Shown here: positions 15,457 through 23,508 of the stretch, in pieces
Position numbering within the stretch: the first letter of the stretch is position 1
How the letters are laid out: the number at the start of each line of letters is the position of its first letter
Assembly (NCBI RefSeq): GCF_001421785.1
Contig: NZ_LMLB01000001.1
Span: forward strand, 1,972,129 to 2,036,128
Origin: Sphingomonas sp. Leaf33
GTDB lineage: Bacteria; Pseudomonadota; Alphaproteobacteria; Sphingomonadales; Sphingomonadaceae
Reading direction: 5' to 3'
DNA length: 64,000 bases
Made by a program: the position numbers and the translations under genes
Notes under the pieces: generated by a model
Database searches by the model: none
Seen by the model: only the letters and a program-made list of their open reading frames with translations
What the model was told of the DNA's origin: nothing

Positions 15457-18034
15457 GGCGACCCGTAACGAACGCGAGAAGCGTGCGCCTGTACCGATAG
15501 ACCCGAACGCGAAGATCGCGAAACCGGGCGTCGATCGCCAGTCGCAGCGCCTTGGCCCGCGATTCGATCGTCTCAGGGATGTGGCAGCGCAGCCAGCGGC
15601 TCAGGCCAGCATGGCGTTGCGCGCCGATCCTGATGGGATCGCACCCGAGCGCGCCCTCGTCTTTGAGGTGGCCGGCTCCGTCGGCGACTTTTACAGCCAG
15701 GTCGGTCGCATTCAGGGGCTTGAGTTCCTTCTCGAGGACGACGCGGACTTCGAGCCGAACGACGACTTCCATACGTTGCAGACCAAACAAGGTGAGCAGG
15801 TACGGGGCGACAAGCCGGTCGGCGGTCGTCTCTACATGGCGATGCCCGACATGCGGGCGTTGCGCGAGATTCTCAGCCTCTGGGATCGCTATCGGCAAGG
15901 TCAGGACATGCCCTACGGCTTTGCGCCTTGGCGCACGCTATTCGACATGCTGAGCGACCTGCGCGCCTGGGGGCCGCAAGATCGCGTTTTGCCCGAGACG
16001 CTGGCCTACTGGCGGGAGCGCATCGCGGATCGGCCGCACGATCCCGTCCGGTTCGAAGTGGAGATGTGGTTCTACGAGCGGGCCGAGCGACGCGCCAAGG
16101 CGATCGCGAACATCGAGGGACAGCTTGCCGAGCTTGGTGGCAGGGTCGTTACGTCTGCGGTCATTGAGCCGATCCGCTATCACGGCGTCCTGGTCGATCT
16201 GCCGCCGCAGCGGGTCGAGGAACTGATCGACCACCCCGATGTCACGCTAGCCCGGCTCGACGACATTATGTATTTGCGACCGCAGTCCGTCGCCGCGATC
16301 GCCGAACCAGAAGACGATGGCGAAATATCGGAGGCTGGTGGCGCGCCGGCCCCAGCGGGCGATCCGATCGCGGCGTTGCTCGACGGGGTTCCGCTCGCGA
16401 ACCATCAGCGGCTAGCCGGACGCCTCATCCTCGACGACCCCGACGACTTCGCCGCGCGCACGCCGGCGGCGAAACGCTCACACGGGACCAGCATGGCCTC
16501 GCTGATCGTCCATGGCGATCTGCAAGCCGGCGAAGAGCCGCTGGATCGTCCGCTCTATGTCCGGCCAGTCATGCTGTTCGATGCCGCAAGCAATGCCGAG
16601 ACGACTCCGCCCGATCGGCTTCCACTCGACGTCGTGTATCTCGCCGTGCGGCGGTTGCTCGAGGGCGAAGGGGCCGAGCCTGCGTCAGCGCCGAGCGTCG
16701 TCGTCATTAACCTGTCCCTGGGCGATCTCAATCGACCGTTCGCGGGCAGGATCAGCCCTTGGGCGCGTCTGATGGACTGGCTGTCCTTCCGCTACCGAGT
16801 GCTGTTTCTTGTCAGCGCCGGCAACGTCCGCAGTTGGCTGCCGATCAGGGAGTTTGCGACGACGGCGGACTGGGCGGCGGCGTCTCCAGAGGCGCGCGAA
16901 GCTGCAATCATCAGCGCGCTCAACTCCGAAAAGGCTGCCAGGACACTGCTCTCGCCGGCGGAAGGTTTGAACGCGATTGCGGTCGGCGCGTGGCATGCCG
17001 ACGAGTTTGCCGCAGCACCGGATGCATTTCACTTGAAGGATCCATTTCCCAACGGCGGGTTGCCGAACGTGAGTTCCGGCGTCGGGCTGGGCTTTCGGCA
17101 AACGGTAAAGCCGGATTTGCTCTTTGACGGCGGTCGGGAGCTGGTCCGCGCATCGGAAGACGAGGGTCATGTGTGGTTGGCTGTGGATGGCGGCGGCGCA
17201 TATGCGGGCCAGATGTCCGCGGCGCCCGACGCCGGGGCGACGGGCAGGCTCGACTATCAGCGCCGTACGGTTGGCACGAGCAACGCGACCGCGCTGCTAA
17301 CGCGGTCGGCCGCGCGCATTTACGATTCGATGGTCGAGGCGGGTTATGACATTCCGCGCACTCACGCCGCTGTTCTGATCAAGGCGCTTCTGGTTCACGG
17401 TGCAGCGTGGGGCGATGCCGGCGAAAAACTCGACGGCGCCTTCGGCCCCGCCGGTCGGGACTGGCAACGTCACCGCGACAACATCTCACGGTTTCTCGGC
17501 TACGGTCGTCCCAACATCGACCGGGTGCTCGACTGCGCCGCCGAGCGTGCGACCCTGTTCACTTTCGGCGACATCCAACAGGACACTCAGGACGAGTTCG
17601 ATATCCCGCTCCCGCCGTCGATCGAGGGATCGACCGAGTTGCGCCGGCTAACCATGACGTTGGCCTGGCTGACGCCGGTCAATGCTCGACACCAGCAGTA
17701 TCGCTCAGCAACGCTCGAGATGTTGCCGGCCGGGGACAAGACTTATTCATTGGCCGTGGAGCGGCTCTCGGGCCAACCCACGCACTTCGCAGTCAACCGT
17801 GGGACGCTGTCGCACGGGATATTTGAGGGCGAGAGCGCCGTTGCGTTTCTCGACGGGGGAATGCTGAAGCTTCGCGTTGCCTGCCGCGCACAGGCGGGAC
17901 CGCTCGACGATCGTGTGCCTTTCGCAGTGGCGATCAGCATCGAGACCGGCGTCGGCTCCGGCATACCGATTTACGACGAAGTCCGCGACGCGGTGCAACC
18001 GGCCGTGCGAGCGACTGCCGGCGCGGCTCGGTAA
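15425..18034 (+). CDS. ietS: Subtilisin-like serine protease (S8) of an IetAS-like system
   Basis: 869 aa from a GTG at 15425, overlapping the ATPase gene by 32 bp, so the two are coupled. The first ~310 residues are a family-specific region without signal peptide, which indicates a cytoplasmic protease. The S8 triad is complete: Asp320 in ALLDGVPLANH, His353 in SHGTSMASL and Ser619 in VGTSNATAL. The His-to-Ser spacing is long, with an insertion. The C-terminal ~200 residues (from LTMTLAWLTPV) form a beta-rich extension. In the described ietAS pair the protease is the toxic component, held in check by the ATPase. Expected behaviour here is phage-triggered proteolysis; the trigger and substrates cannot be read from sequence. 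Confidence 0.85.
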   Translation: MAERPLLQIPEATRNEREKRAPVPIDPNAKIAKPGVDRQSQRLGPRFDRLRDVAAQPAAQASMALRADPDGIAPERALVFEVAGSVGDFYSQVGRIQGLEFLLEDDADFEPNDDFHTLQTKQGEQVRGDKPVGGRLYMAMPDMRALREILSLWDRYRQGQDMPYGFAPWRTLFDMLSDLRAWGPQDRVLPETLAYWRERIADRPHDPVRFEVEMWFYERAERRAKAIANIEGQLAELGGRVVTSAVIEPIRYHGVLVDLPPQRVEELIDHPDVTLARLDDIMYLRPQSVAAIAEPEDDGEISEAGGAPAPAGDPIAALLDGVPLANHQRLAGRLILDDPDDFAARTPAAKRSHGTSMASLIVHGDLQAGEEPLDRPLYVRPVMLFDAASNAETTPPDRLPLDVVYLAVRRLLEGEGAEPASAPSVVVINLSLGDLNRPFAGRISPWARLMDWLSFRYRVLFLVSAGNVRSWLPIREFATTADWAAASPEAREAAIISALNSEKAARTLLSPAEGLNAIAVGAWHADEFAAAPDAFHLKDPFPNGGLPNVSSGVGLGFRQTVKPDLLFDGGRELVRASEDEGHVWLAVDGGGAYAGQMSAAPDAGATGRLDYQRRTVGTSNATALLTRSAARIYDSMVEAGYDIPRTHAAVLIKALLVHGAAWGDAGEKLDGAFGPAGRDWQRHRDNISRFLGYGRPNIDRVLDCAAERATLFTFGDIQQDTQDEFDIPLPPSIEGSTELRRLTMTLAWLTPVNARHQQYRSATLEMLPAGDKTYSLAVERLSGQPTHFAVNRGTLSHGIFEGESAVAFLDGGMLKLRVACRAQAGPLDDRVPFAVAISIETGVGSGIPIYDEVRDAVQPAVRATAGAAR

Positions 18035-18100
18035 CGGACGCTGTGCCGACGACGAAGCTGCGTCGTACCGCCCGATATTAGAAAGACTCGGACCCACGTT

Positions 18101-18760
18101 TCACCGATCGGTCAGTGCTGACAAGCGCTCGTGCTCTGCAAAGATGTGCTGCGCCAACGCGTATTCTGCGTCCGTGACCTCGGAATGTTGAGGCTGATCT
18201 TCATAGTGTGATCGATCGGCCTGTCTCAACAGGTTCAACAACGTGCCGTCGGCGCAGTCCGCGGAAACGCGTACAAGCGCCTTGATCTGATCGAGTGGGA
18301 ATATGCCGCCATATTCCATCTCCGCTGAGGTCGAGATGCACTTATCCCCGAGCGCCCGCCATGCAGCACCGGCCTTTCGGATCACCCCCCGACGTTGTCG
18401 CACAGCTTCCCACGCATTGCTGACGCGGTTTCTAACGTAGGGAGCCAAAATGGCCGAGCTCGCGGTCAAATGCTGATCGCTGAACAGCGCGAGCATGGGG
18501 CGATAGAGCTTGGTAAGTCGCGTGCTCGCGAGATTACGCTGACGCTCTCGACGCGCGCTGGCGATCGACGTGGCGCTGCTTACGATGCGCGCAAGGGCAA
18601 ATATTGCGAGTGCAAACGCGGCGAGCGGAAGATACCCGCGATAATCAGCCGGAAATGCGGCGTTGAGCGGCGAGACCTGCCAGAGCGCCACAGCAACGAT
18701 CGTTGCTGCGATCAACGCCCAGAGTGGCGCATCTTTCAATCCAGTCCATATGTCCTTCAT
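18101..18760 (-). CDS. Hypothetical two-TM membrane protein (219 aa)
   Basis: Not recognised. Two hydrophobic helices occur near residues 13-30 (PLWALIAATIVAVALW) and 43-60 (LPLAAFALAIFALARIV). A basic segment SARRERQRNL and a ~150-residue cytoplasmic helical domain follow. The topology resembles small inner-membrane proteins with a soluble sensor or effector domain. It is convergent with the subtilase gene (66 bp gap) and is the last gene before the right end of the island. It could be a membrane effector of the island's defence cargo or an independent gene; nothing decides between them. Confidence 0.65.
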   Translation of the reverse strand: MKDIWTGLKDAPLWALIAATIVAVALWQVSPLNAAFPADYRGYLPLAAFALAIFALARIVSSATSIASARRERQRNLASTRLTKLYRPMLALFSDQHLTASSAILAPYVRNRVSNAWEAVRQRRGVIRKAGAAWRALGDKCISTSAEMEYGGIFPLDQIKALVRVSADCADGTLLNLLRQADRSHYEDQPQHSEVTDAEYALAQHIFAEHERLSALTDR

Positions 18761-19269
18761 TCAGCACGTCTTGCCCGTCGCGAGTTCAATTGTCACCGCG
18801 CGGCTTTATAAAAGTACGGGTCGTCCCGGCGCAGGTACGACGTAGTCGCTCAAGCCCTCGAAAGCACGCGAAGCACGACTCGGAGAGATTGAATTGAGTT
18901 GCCATCTTCGCCCAGCGATACGGTCTGACCAAATGGCGACTTCTGGGATCAGGTGGGTAACGATCGAACGGCTGAGGTTGGGGCGCGTAGCTGCCGTCTG
19001 GAGGTTTGCCAACGAATCTCCGCTTACCTCAGGCTGCCGCTCCCAACCGACCATTCCAGTGTCCACCCATTGCGGTCATAAATCGAACGCGGTGGTGCGT
19101 GGGATCAGCAGAATGGTGGCAACACGCTTCAAACGTCAAAAGCCGCAGACCATTTTGCGCTGCTCACTTCCGTCCCCTCGACAGATACACAAATATGATT
19201 CACAGGGGCTCGGCAATCTTGCACGAACCGTGGAAATCCGTACCTCATCGCGCAAGATAAAGTGGTTGG
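18761..19269. other. ~510-bp right-end region of the island without a clear gene
   Basis: No convincing gene. A minus-strand frame at 18806-19066 (86 aa) has no obvious ribosome-binding site and no recognised motif. The segment likely holds the promoter of the 18101-18760 gene and the right-end recombination sites. GATAAAGTGGT at 19256-19266, directly before attR, is the reverse complement of 1633-1643 at the left end. Confidence 0.4.
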
Positions 19270-19289
19270 GAATCCTGTCTCCCCGACCA
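19270..19289 (+). repeat. attR: right 20-bp direct repeat of the island
   Basis: Exact copy of the 3' end of tRNA-Pro (GAATCCTGTCTCCCCGACCA). It is not preceded by a tRNA body, so it marks the displaced right attachment half. Confidence 0.92.
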
Positions 19290-19300
19290 ACTCACGCTGG

Positions 19301-19376
19301 GGGCCTGTAGCTCAACGGTTAGAGCTGGCCGCTCATAACGGCTAGGTTGCGGGTTCGAGTCCTGCCGGGCCCACCA
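19301..19376 (+). tRNA. tRNA-Ile2(CAU)
   Basis: 76-nt cloverleaf with encoded CCA. Acceptor GGGCCTG pairs with CGGGCCC; the anticodon stem-loop GGCCG-CTCATAA-CGGCT gives CAU. The body resembles the E. coli ileX/ileY type (GTAGCTCAACGGTTAGAGC) rather than the elongator tRNA-Met seen elsewhere in this window. It is therefore probably the isoleucine tRNA whose C34 is converted to lysidine by TilS. It starts 11 bp after attR. Confidence 0.88.
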
Positions 19377-19477
19377 GCGCCGCGCAAGAGACAGAGAAGC
19401 TGTTGCAAGCGTCGGGCGGCGCTGCGGGCGGCGGCGCTCAGGCGACGACCGAGGACGCAGCTGTACCGCGGCGCGAG

Positions 19478-20473
19478 CTATCGCCCCGTCACTGCGGTCA
19501 CCAGGTCCTCCGCATCGACGCTTCGCACGCCAAGCCGTGCCAGCAGACCGAGCACCGCGTCCCACCATGTCCAGAACGCCGCCACGCCGGCGGCATCGCG
19601 CACATAGGGCGTGTGCCCGGCGACCAGGGTCGGTGAATGGAACGAGAAGTTGAGCAGCGGCAGTCCGTTGCCGACCGCCACGCGGATCGCCTCCAGTGCT
19701 TCGCCGACCGGAATCCCCTCGGGCGTGAGCGGAACGCGGTTGAGCAGACCGGTTCGTGCCAGTCCGCCCAGCCCGCGCGGCACCCGCGACGCCGCCCGAT
19801 GGAGCGGCCGGCCCATGACGCGCAACAGCCCGGTATCGACCGTCGTCAGCGGCAGTTCGACGATCCCATGGTCGCCGACGAACGCGTCGTTGCCGATTGC
19901 CAAGAAATCGGGCCCGCTCTGGCGCGAATAATCGAATCGCGCGCGCATCGAGGTGTCGATCGCATAGCCGCGCGCCGCCAAAAGTCGCAGCGTGTTCGGC
20001 CCGATCCCGTAGCGCCCCGCGCGATAGATCCGCGGCGTGATACCGAACGCGGTCGTAATCGCCGCACCCAGCGCGTCGAGCTTCGCCGCCTCGAGTTCGT
20101 CGGGCAGATTGCCGGGATAGCTGTTGGCCGGTGTCACTGCCTCTTCGAACGGCGGATTGACCCAGGGGTGGAGCTGGCTGCCGACCGCCGCTTCTGTGCC
20201 GCCGGCCAGCGCCGCGCCGATCGCCGCGATGCTCTGCGGATCGGTCGCGACCGGATGGTCGACCAGGAACGTCAGCGGCGCGCCCAGGTCGGCGAAACGC
20301 CGGGTCGCCACAGGGATCGCCGCGGTCGCGCTGACCGATCGGTTGTCGCGATCGAGCGGGCGCGACCAGTCGAACTCTTCCTCGGTATCGACGAAGATCG
20401 TGAAACGCTGCCCGAAATCCACCGGCCAACGAACATGGCGGTCTGGCGTCGGCACGGGCGGGCGAAAGCTCAT
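19478..20473 (-). CDS. Polysaccharide deacetylase family protein
   Basis: 331 aa. FTIFVDTEEEFDW near residue 25 supplies the acidic NodB-like motif 1; SQLHPWVNPPFEE near residue 100 carries a histidine in a motif-2-like position; YRAGRYGIGPNTLRLLAARG is the conserved RxGRYGxG segment of the WalW-like deacetylase branch. These enzymes remove N- or O-acetyl groups from polysaccharides, often in capsule or LPS biosynthesis. No signal peptide is visible, so it is probably cytosolic. It sits 20 bp downstream of the histidine-kinase-like gene on the same strand. Confidence 0.85.
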   Translation of the reverse strand: MSFRPPVPTPDRHVRWPVDFGQRFTIFVDTEEEFDWSRPLDRDNRSVSATAAIPVATRRFADLGAPLTFLVDHPVATDPQSIAAIGAALAGGTEAAVGSQLHPWVNPPFEEAVTPANSYPGNLPDELEAAKLDALGAAITTAFGITPRIYRAGRYGIGPNTLRLLAARGYAIDTSMRARFDYSRQSGPDFLAIGNDAFVGDHGIVELPLTTVDTGLLRVMGRPLHRAASRVPRGLGGLARTGLLNRVPLTPEGIPVGEALEAIRVAVGNGLPLLNFSFHSPTLVAGHTPYVRDAAGVAAFWTWWDAVLGLLARLGVRSVDAEDLVTAVTGR

Positions 20474-20493
20474 GCCGCCGTGCTTAGCGCGCC

Positions 20494-22215
20494 TCAGGAC
20501 GAAGCGGTATGCCCGATCGCGCCATCGTCGGCGGCGGGCAGGTGCAGCGTCATCGCGCGATCGCCGATGTCGAACGCCCCGCCCAGCGCGCGCGCCAGAT
20601 TGCGGACCAGTCTGAGCGAGAAGCCGATGCCGAGCAGGCTTGCCGGGCTTTCCTCGTCATCGACCGACAGGATGCGGTCGCCGGGATAGGCATCGAACGC
20701 GTGCGGGCGCGTGACGGATATGGCGATGCGCCCGCCGGCTTCGGCGTCGGCGTGCACCGCAATCTCCTCGTCCATCATCGCCGCGCCGATCGCCGCGCCC
20801 AGCAAGCGCGAGACGATGCGGTCGAGCGCGCGGGCATCGGCCAGCACGGTCAGATCGTCGGCGATGACCGGCACCGGTGCGCCGCGCGCCTCCGCCAGCA
20901 GATGCAGGTCGCCGGCAAGGCGGTGAAGCAACGGCGCGACCGCGATCGGTTCCGGGTCGAGCGGCAACGCGCCGCCGACGACGCGCGCCGCGACATCGAC
21001 ATCGTCGATCGCGGCCAGCAGGCGATGGGCATCGTCGCGCATCGTCGCGGCCTGGTCGCGATAGACCGGCTCGACCGGGCCCAGCATCTCGCACTCGATC
21101 ATCTCCGAGAAGCCGGCGATGGCATTGGTCGGCGTGCGAAGTTCGTGAACCAGCTGACGCAGCGAATCCGCAGCCGGTGCGGGTCGGGCAGGTGTCGCCG
21201 GTCCTTCGTGCCGTTCAGGACGCCGCGCACTGCCGCGATAGCCGGTGAAACGACCGCTGGCGCTATCGAACAGCGGGATCGCCGTCATCAACCAGCGCCC
21301 CGCGGCTTCGCCCGCGCCACCGACGACCAGATGGACGTCGGCAAAGCGCGCACGGCGGCGGAAAGCACCGGCGGCGATCCCGTCGACGCCGGGTTGCGCC
21401 GGGCGTGCCGGCGTCGCGATCGTCGTGCCGAGGATGGCTTCGCGCGCAGTCCCGTCAACCCAGCGGATCGTGCCCGTCGGGTCGGTTTCGAAGCGGAAGC
21501 CTTCGCGCACGGGCACGCGTGCGGTCGGTGCGACGTTCGGCGCCTCGTCCTTGCGCTTCTGGAACGCCTCGATCCGCGCGACAACATCGGCGATGCGGAA
21601 CACCCCACCTTCAGCGACCGGCGCTTCGTTGTCGTTCTCGCGGCGGCGGCGCGCCTCGGCGACGATCGGCAGCGATTTAGCGATGGCGCCCAGCGAGACG
21701 AAAGGGCCGCTCTCGGGCGGGATCGTGGCCGCGGGCTCCGGTTCGGGCGCGGGTTGCGCTGCTGCCGGCTCGTCGGTCGACGCGACGTCCCCCGACAGCA
21801 CGAAATCGACCGACCCGAAGCTTTCCAGCGCGCGGATTACCGACGCGCTCAGGTCGCGGCGATGACGCAGAACGGCGCGCCCAGCCGGCGACAACGCGGG
21901 CAGCAGATCGGTCCATTCGGCATCGTCCAGCACGGCGAACCGCAGGATCGGCGCCGCGACCGCCAGGTCGTCGGTTGCCAGCAACCGGACGAGCGCGGCC
22001 GGCGTGGCCGCTCCATACAGCGCCCGCGCACTCGCCGCGCGCGCCGCCACCGGCACCCGCTCGCGAATGTCGCGCAGGGTCGTCAGGGCCCAGTCGTCGG
22101 CCGGCACCCGGCCCCGCCCGACCAGATCGACGATCTGCCGCCATGCCGCCTGGGCGGCCGAGGGGCTCGCGAGGTCGATGGTCCGAACCGTGCCGAGAAC
22201 GTCGTCGAAGCGCAA
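20494..22215 (-). CDS. Histidine-kinase-like protein with DUF2336-like N-terminus and degenerate ATPase domain
   Basis: 573 aa from a TTG at 22215. Residues ~1-140 contain HEAT-like alpha repeats (ARALYGAATPAALVRLLATD) as in DUF2336. A PAS-like segment with FRFETDPTGTIRWVDG follows at about 240-330. The HisKA box LRQLVHELRTPTNAIAGFSE holds the phospho-acceptor His. The catalytic domain is poor: where the N-box normally reads NLLxNAxK it has RLLGAAIGAAM, and the G1 DxGxG motif is not evident, whereas GIGFSLRLVRNLARALGG keeps the G2-like region. It may bind partners or accept phosphate without being an active kinase. There is no membrane segment and no adjacent response regulator. Confidence 0.8.
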   Translation of the reverse strand: MRFDDVLGTVRTIDLASPSAAQAAWRQIVDLVGRGRVPADDWALTTLRDIRERVPVAARAASARALYGAATPAALVRLLATDDLAVAAPILRFAVLDDAEWTDLLPALSPAGRAVLRHRRDLSASVIRALESFGSVDFVLSGDVASTDEPAAAQPAPEPEPAATIPPESGPFVSLGAIAKSLPIVAEARRRRENDNEAPVAEGGVFRIADVVARIEAFQKRKDEAPNVAPTARVPVREGFRFETDPTGTIRWVDGTAREAILGTTIATPARPAQPGVDGIAAGAFRRRARFADVHLVVGGAGEAAGRWLMTAIPLFDSASGRFTGYRGSARRPERHEGPATPARPAPAADSLRQLVHELRTPTNAIAGFSEMIECEMLGPVEPVYRDQAATMRDDAHRLLAAIDDVDVAARVVGGALPLDPEPIAVAPLLHRLAGDLHLLAEARGAPVPVIADDLTVLADARALDRIVSRLLGAAIGAAMMDEEIAVHADAEAGGRIAISVTRPHAFDAYPGDRILSVDDEESPASLLGIGFSLRLVRNLARALGGAFDIGDRAMTLHLPAADDGAIGHTASS

Positions 22216-22396
22216 AGAGGTACATCCCGGTCCCGGCGCGACGGCGTCGGCAGTAAGGAATCTTTAACCCCCCGGACTCGCGAATGGAAACAGCGAAATC
22301 GGGCACATTTTGCGGTCGTCCGAATGTGAGACAATTGCGTTCCGGCGTAATATTCTTATCGTGGCGGGAACGAATGATAGAATAAATGGGGCGGCT

Positions 22397-22861
22397 ATGG
22401 CGTTCGATCGCATTGATCGGCAGATTTTGGGTCTTCTTCAGGACGACGGGCGGATGACGAACGTCGATCTCGCCGAACGCGTCGGGCTGACGGCCCCACC
22501 GTGCCTGCGCCGCGTGCGCGCGCTCGAGGAAGCGGGCGCGATTCAGGGATATCACGCCAGCCTCGATCCGGCGAGCCTGGGCTACACGATCACCGTCTTT
22601 GCTATGGTCAGCCTGAAAAGCCAGGCGGAAGCGGACCTGACCGCGTTCGAACAGCATGTCGCGACGATCCCCGAGGTCCGCGAATGCCACATGCTGAACG
22701 GCGAGATCGACTTCATCCTGAAAATCGTCGCGACCGACCTGCGCAGCTTCCAGGAATTGCTGACGACACAGCTGACGCCGGCACCCAATGTCAGCCATGT
22801 TAAGACGTCGCTGACGATCCGCACGTCGAAGTCGCTGCCGGGAATACCGGTGGGTGGATGA
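22397..22861 (+). CDS. Lrp/AsnC family transcriptional regulator
   Basis: 154 aa from the ATG at 22397 (GGGGCGG just upstream). The N-terminal AsnC helix-turn-helix (FDRIDRQILGLLQDDGRMTN, LAERVGLTAPPCLRRVRALE) is followed by a C-terminal RAM ligand-binding domain (VSLKSQAEADLTAFEQHV, EVRECHMLNGEIDFILK). Family members form dimers to octamers and control amino-acid metabolism in response to a bound amino acid. It is divergent from the kinase-like gene with a 181-bp intergenic region, which probably carries its autoregulated promoter. Target genes cannot be told from here. Confidence 0.95.
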   Translation: MAFDRIDRQILGLLQDDGRMTNVDLAERVGLTAPPCLRRVRALEEAGAIQGYHASLDPASLGYTITVFAMVSLKSQAEADLTAFEQHVATIPEVRECHMLNGEIDFILKIVATDLRSFQELLTTQLTPAPNVSHVKTSLTIRTSKSLPGIPVGG

Positions 22862-22884
22862 CGGGGGAGAAATCACGGGGTCGG

Positions 22885-22961
22885 TGGTAGCGAAGGAGGG
22901 ACTTGAACCCCCGACACGCGGATTATGATTCCGCTGCTCTAACCAGCTGAGCTACTTCGCC
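22885..22961 (-). tRNA. tRNA-Met(CAU), elongator
   Basis: 77 nt with encoded CCA on the minus strand. Acceptor GGCGAAG pairs with CTTCGCT (first pair G-U). The anticodon stem-loop GCGGA-ATCATAA-TCCGC gives CAU. TAGCTCAGCTGGTTAGAGC and the overall body match alphaproteobacterial elongator tRNA-Met; the initiator-type GGG/CCC stem pairs are absent. Confidence 0.92.
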
Positions 22962-23004
22962 CAACCCCGTGAGGCGCGCCAAATAGGTCGGGCAGACGCA
23001 GCGG

Positions 23005-23508
23005 TCAAGCGAAGTTGTGCAACGAATGTTGCTCCCACGGGCCACCGCGATACCACCAGCTGGCGAGCCCCTTGATCCGGAGAGGCCGGCGACGGAAATC
23101 GGCCGAGAGTTTGGCCTGCAACGCCTTGGCCTCGGCCGGCGCGACCTTGTTCTGGATCGTCACGTGCGGACGCCAGCCGGCGCGATCCTGCGGCGTCAGC
23201 AGTGGGGCGAAGGCATCGGCCAGATCGGCACGGATCGCCTCCAATTCGGGTGATTCGACCCGGAACGCGGTGCCGCGGCCAAGCGACATCACGCTGCCGA
23301 GCCACGCCTGGGGAGAGTCCACACCACGGGTAAGCTGCGACAGCCGATGCTTCAGCTCGTCACCGACCGACGGGGGCAGATGGTGGAAGAGCGTCAGATG
23401 CGCAGCCAGATGATTGCGCTCCGGCGGGAAGTGCGCGCGGCGCAGGCCGTCGAGCGCGGCGGCGTCCTCATGCCCGAACACGGCGCTGACGATGATGGGA
23501 TCAGACAG
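23005..23508 (-). CDS. 2'-5' RNA ligase family (LigT-like) phosphoesterase
   Basis: About 167 aa. Two HxT[LI] motifs, HLTLFHHLP and HVTIQNKV, are the paired catalytic histidines of the 2H phosphoesterase superfamily, which act on 2'-5' or cyclic phosphodiesters of RNA and nucleotides. The start is uncertain: a CTG at 23508 lies 6 bases after an AAGGAGG Shine-Dalgarno that itself sits inside the upstream gene, while a GTG ~27 bases further (VFGHEDAAALDG) is an alternative. The gene overlaps the 3' end of the glycosidase-like gene by 8 bp, so the two are probably cotranscribed and coupled. Function in sphingomonads is unknown. Confidence 0.85.
   Translation of the reverse strand: MSDPIIVSAVFGHEDAAALDGLRRAHFPPERNHLAAHLTLFHHLPPSVGDELKHRLSQLTRGVDSPQAWLGSVMSLGRGTAFRVESPELEAIRADLADAFAPLLTPQDRAGWRPHVTIQNKVAPAEAKALQAKLSADFRRRPLRIKGLASWWYRGGPWEQHSLHNFA

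Noticed and set aside
19262..19289. A second tRNA-Pro gene at the island's right end
   Set aside because: Only the last 20 bases match; no D-arm, anticodon or 5' acceptor is present. It is the attR half-site.
20509..22329. Plus-strand open frame (606 codons) opposite the kinase-like gene
   Set aside because: Shadow frame. The minus strand carries the HisKA motif and coherent domains.
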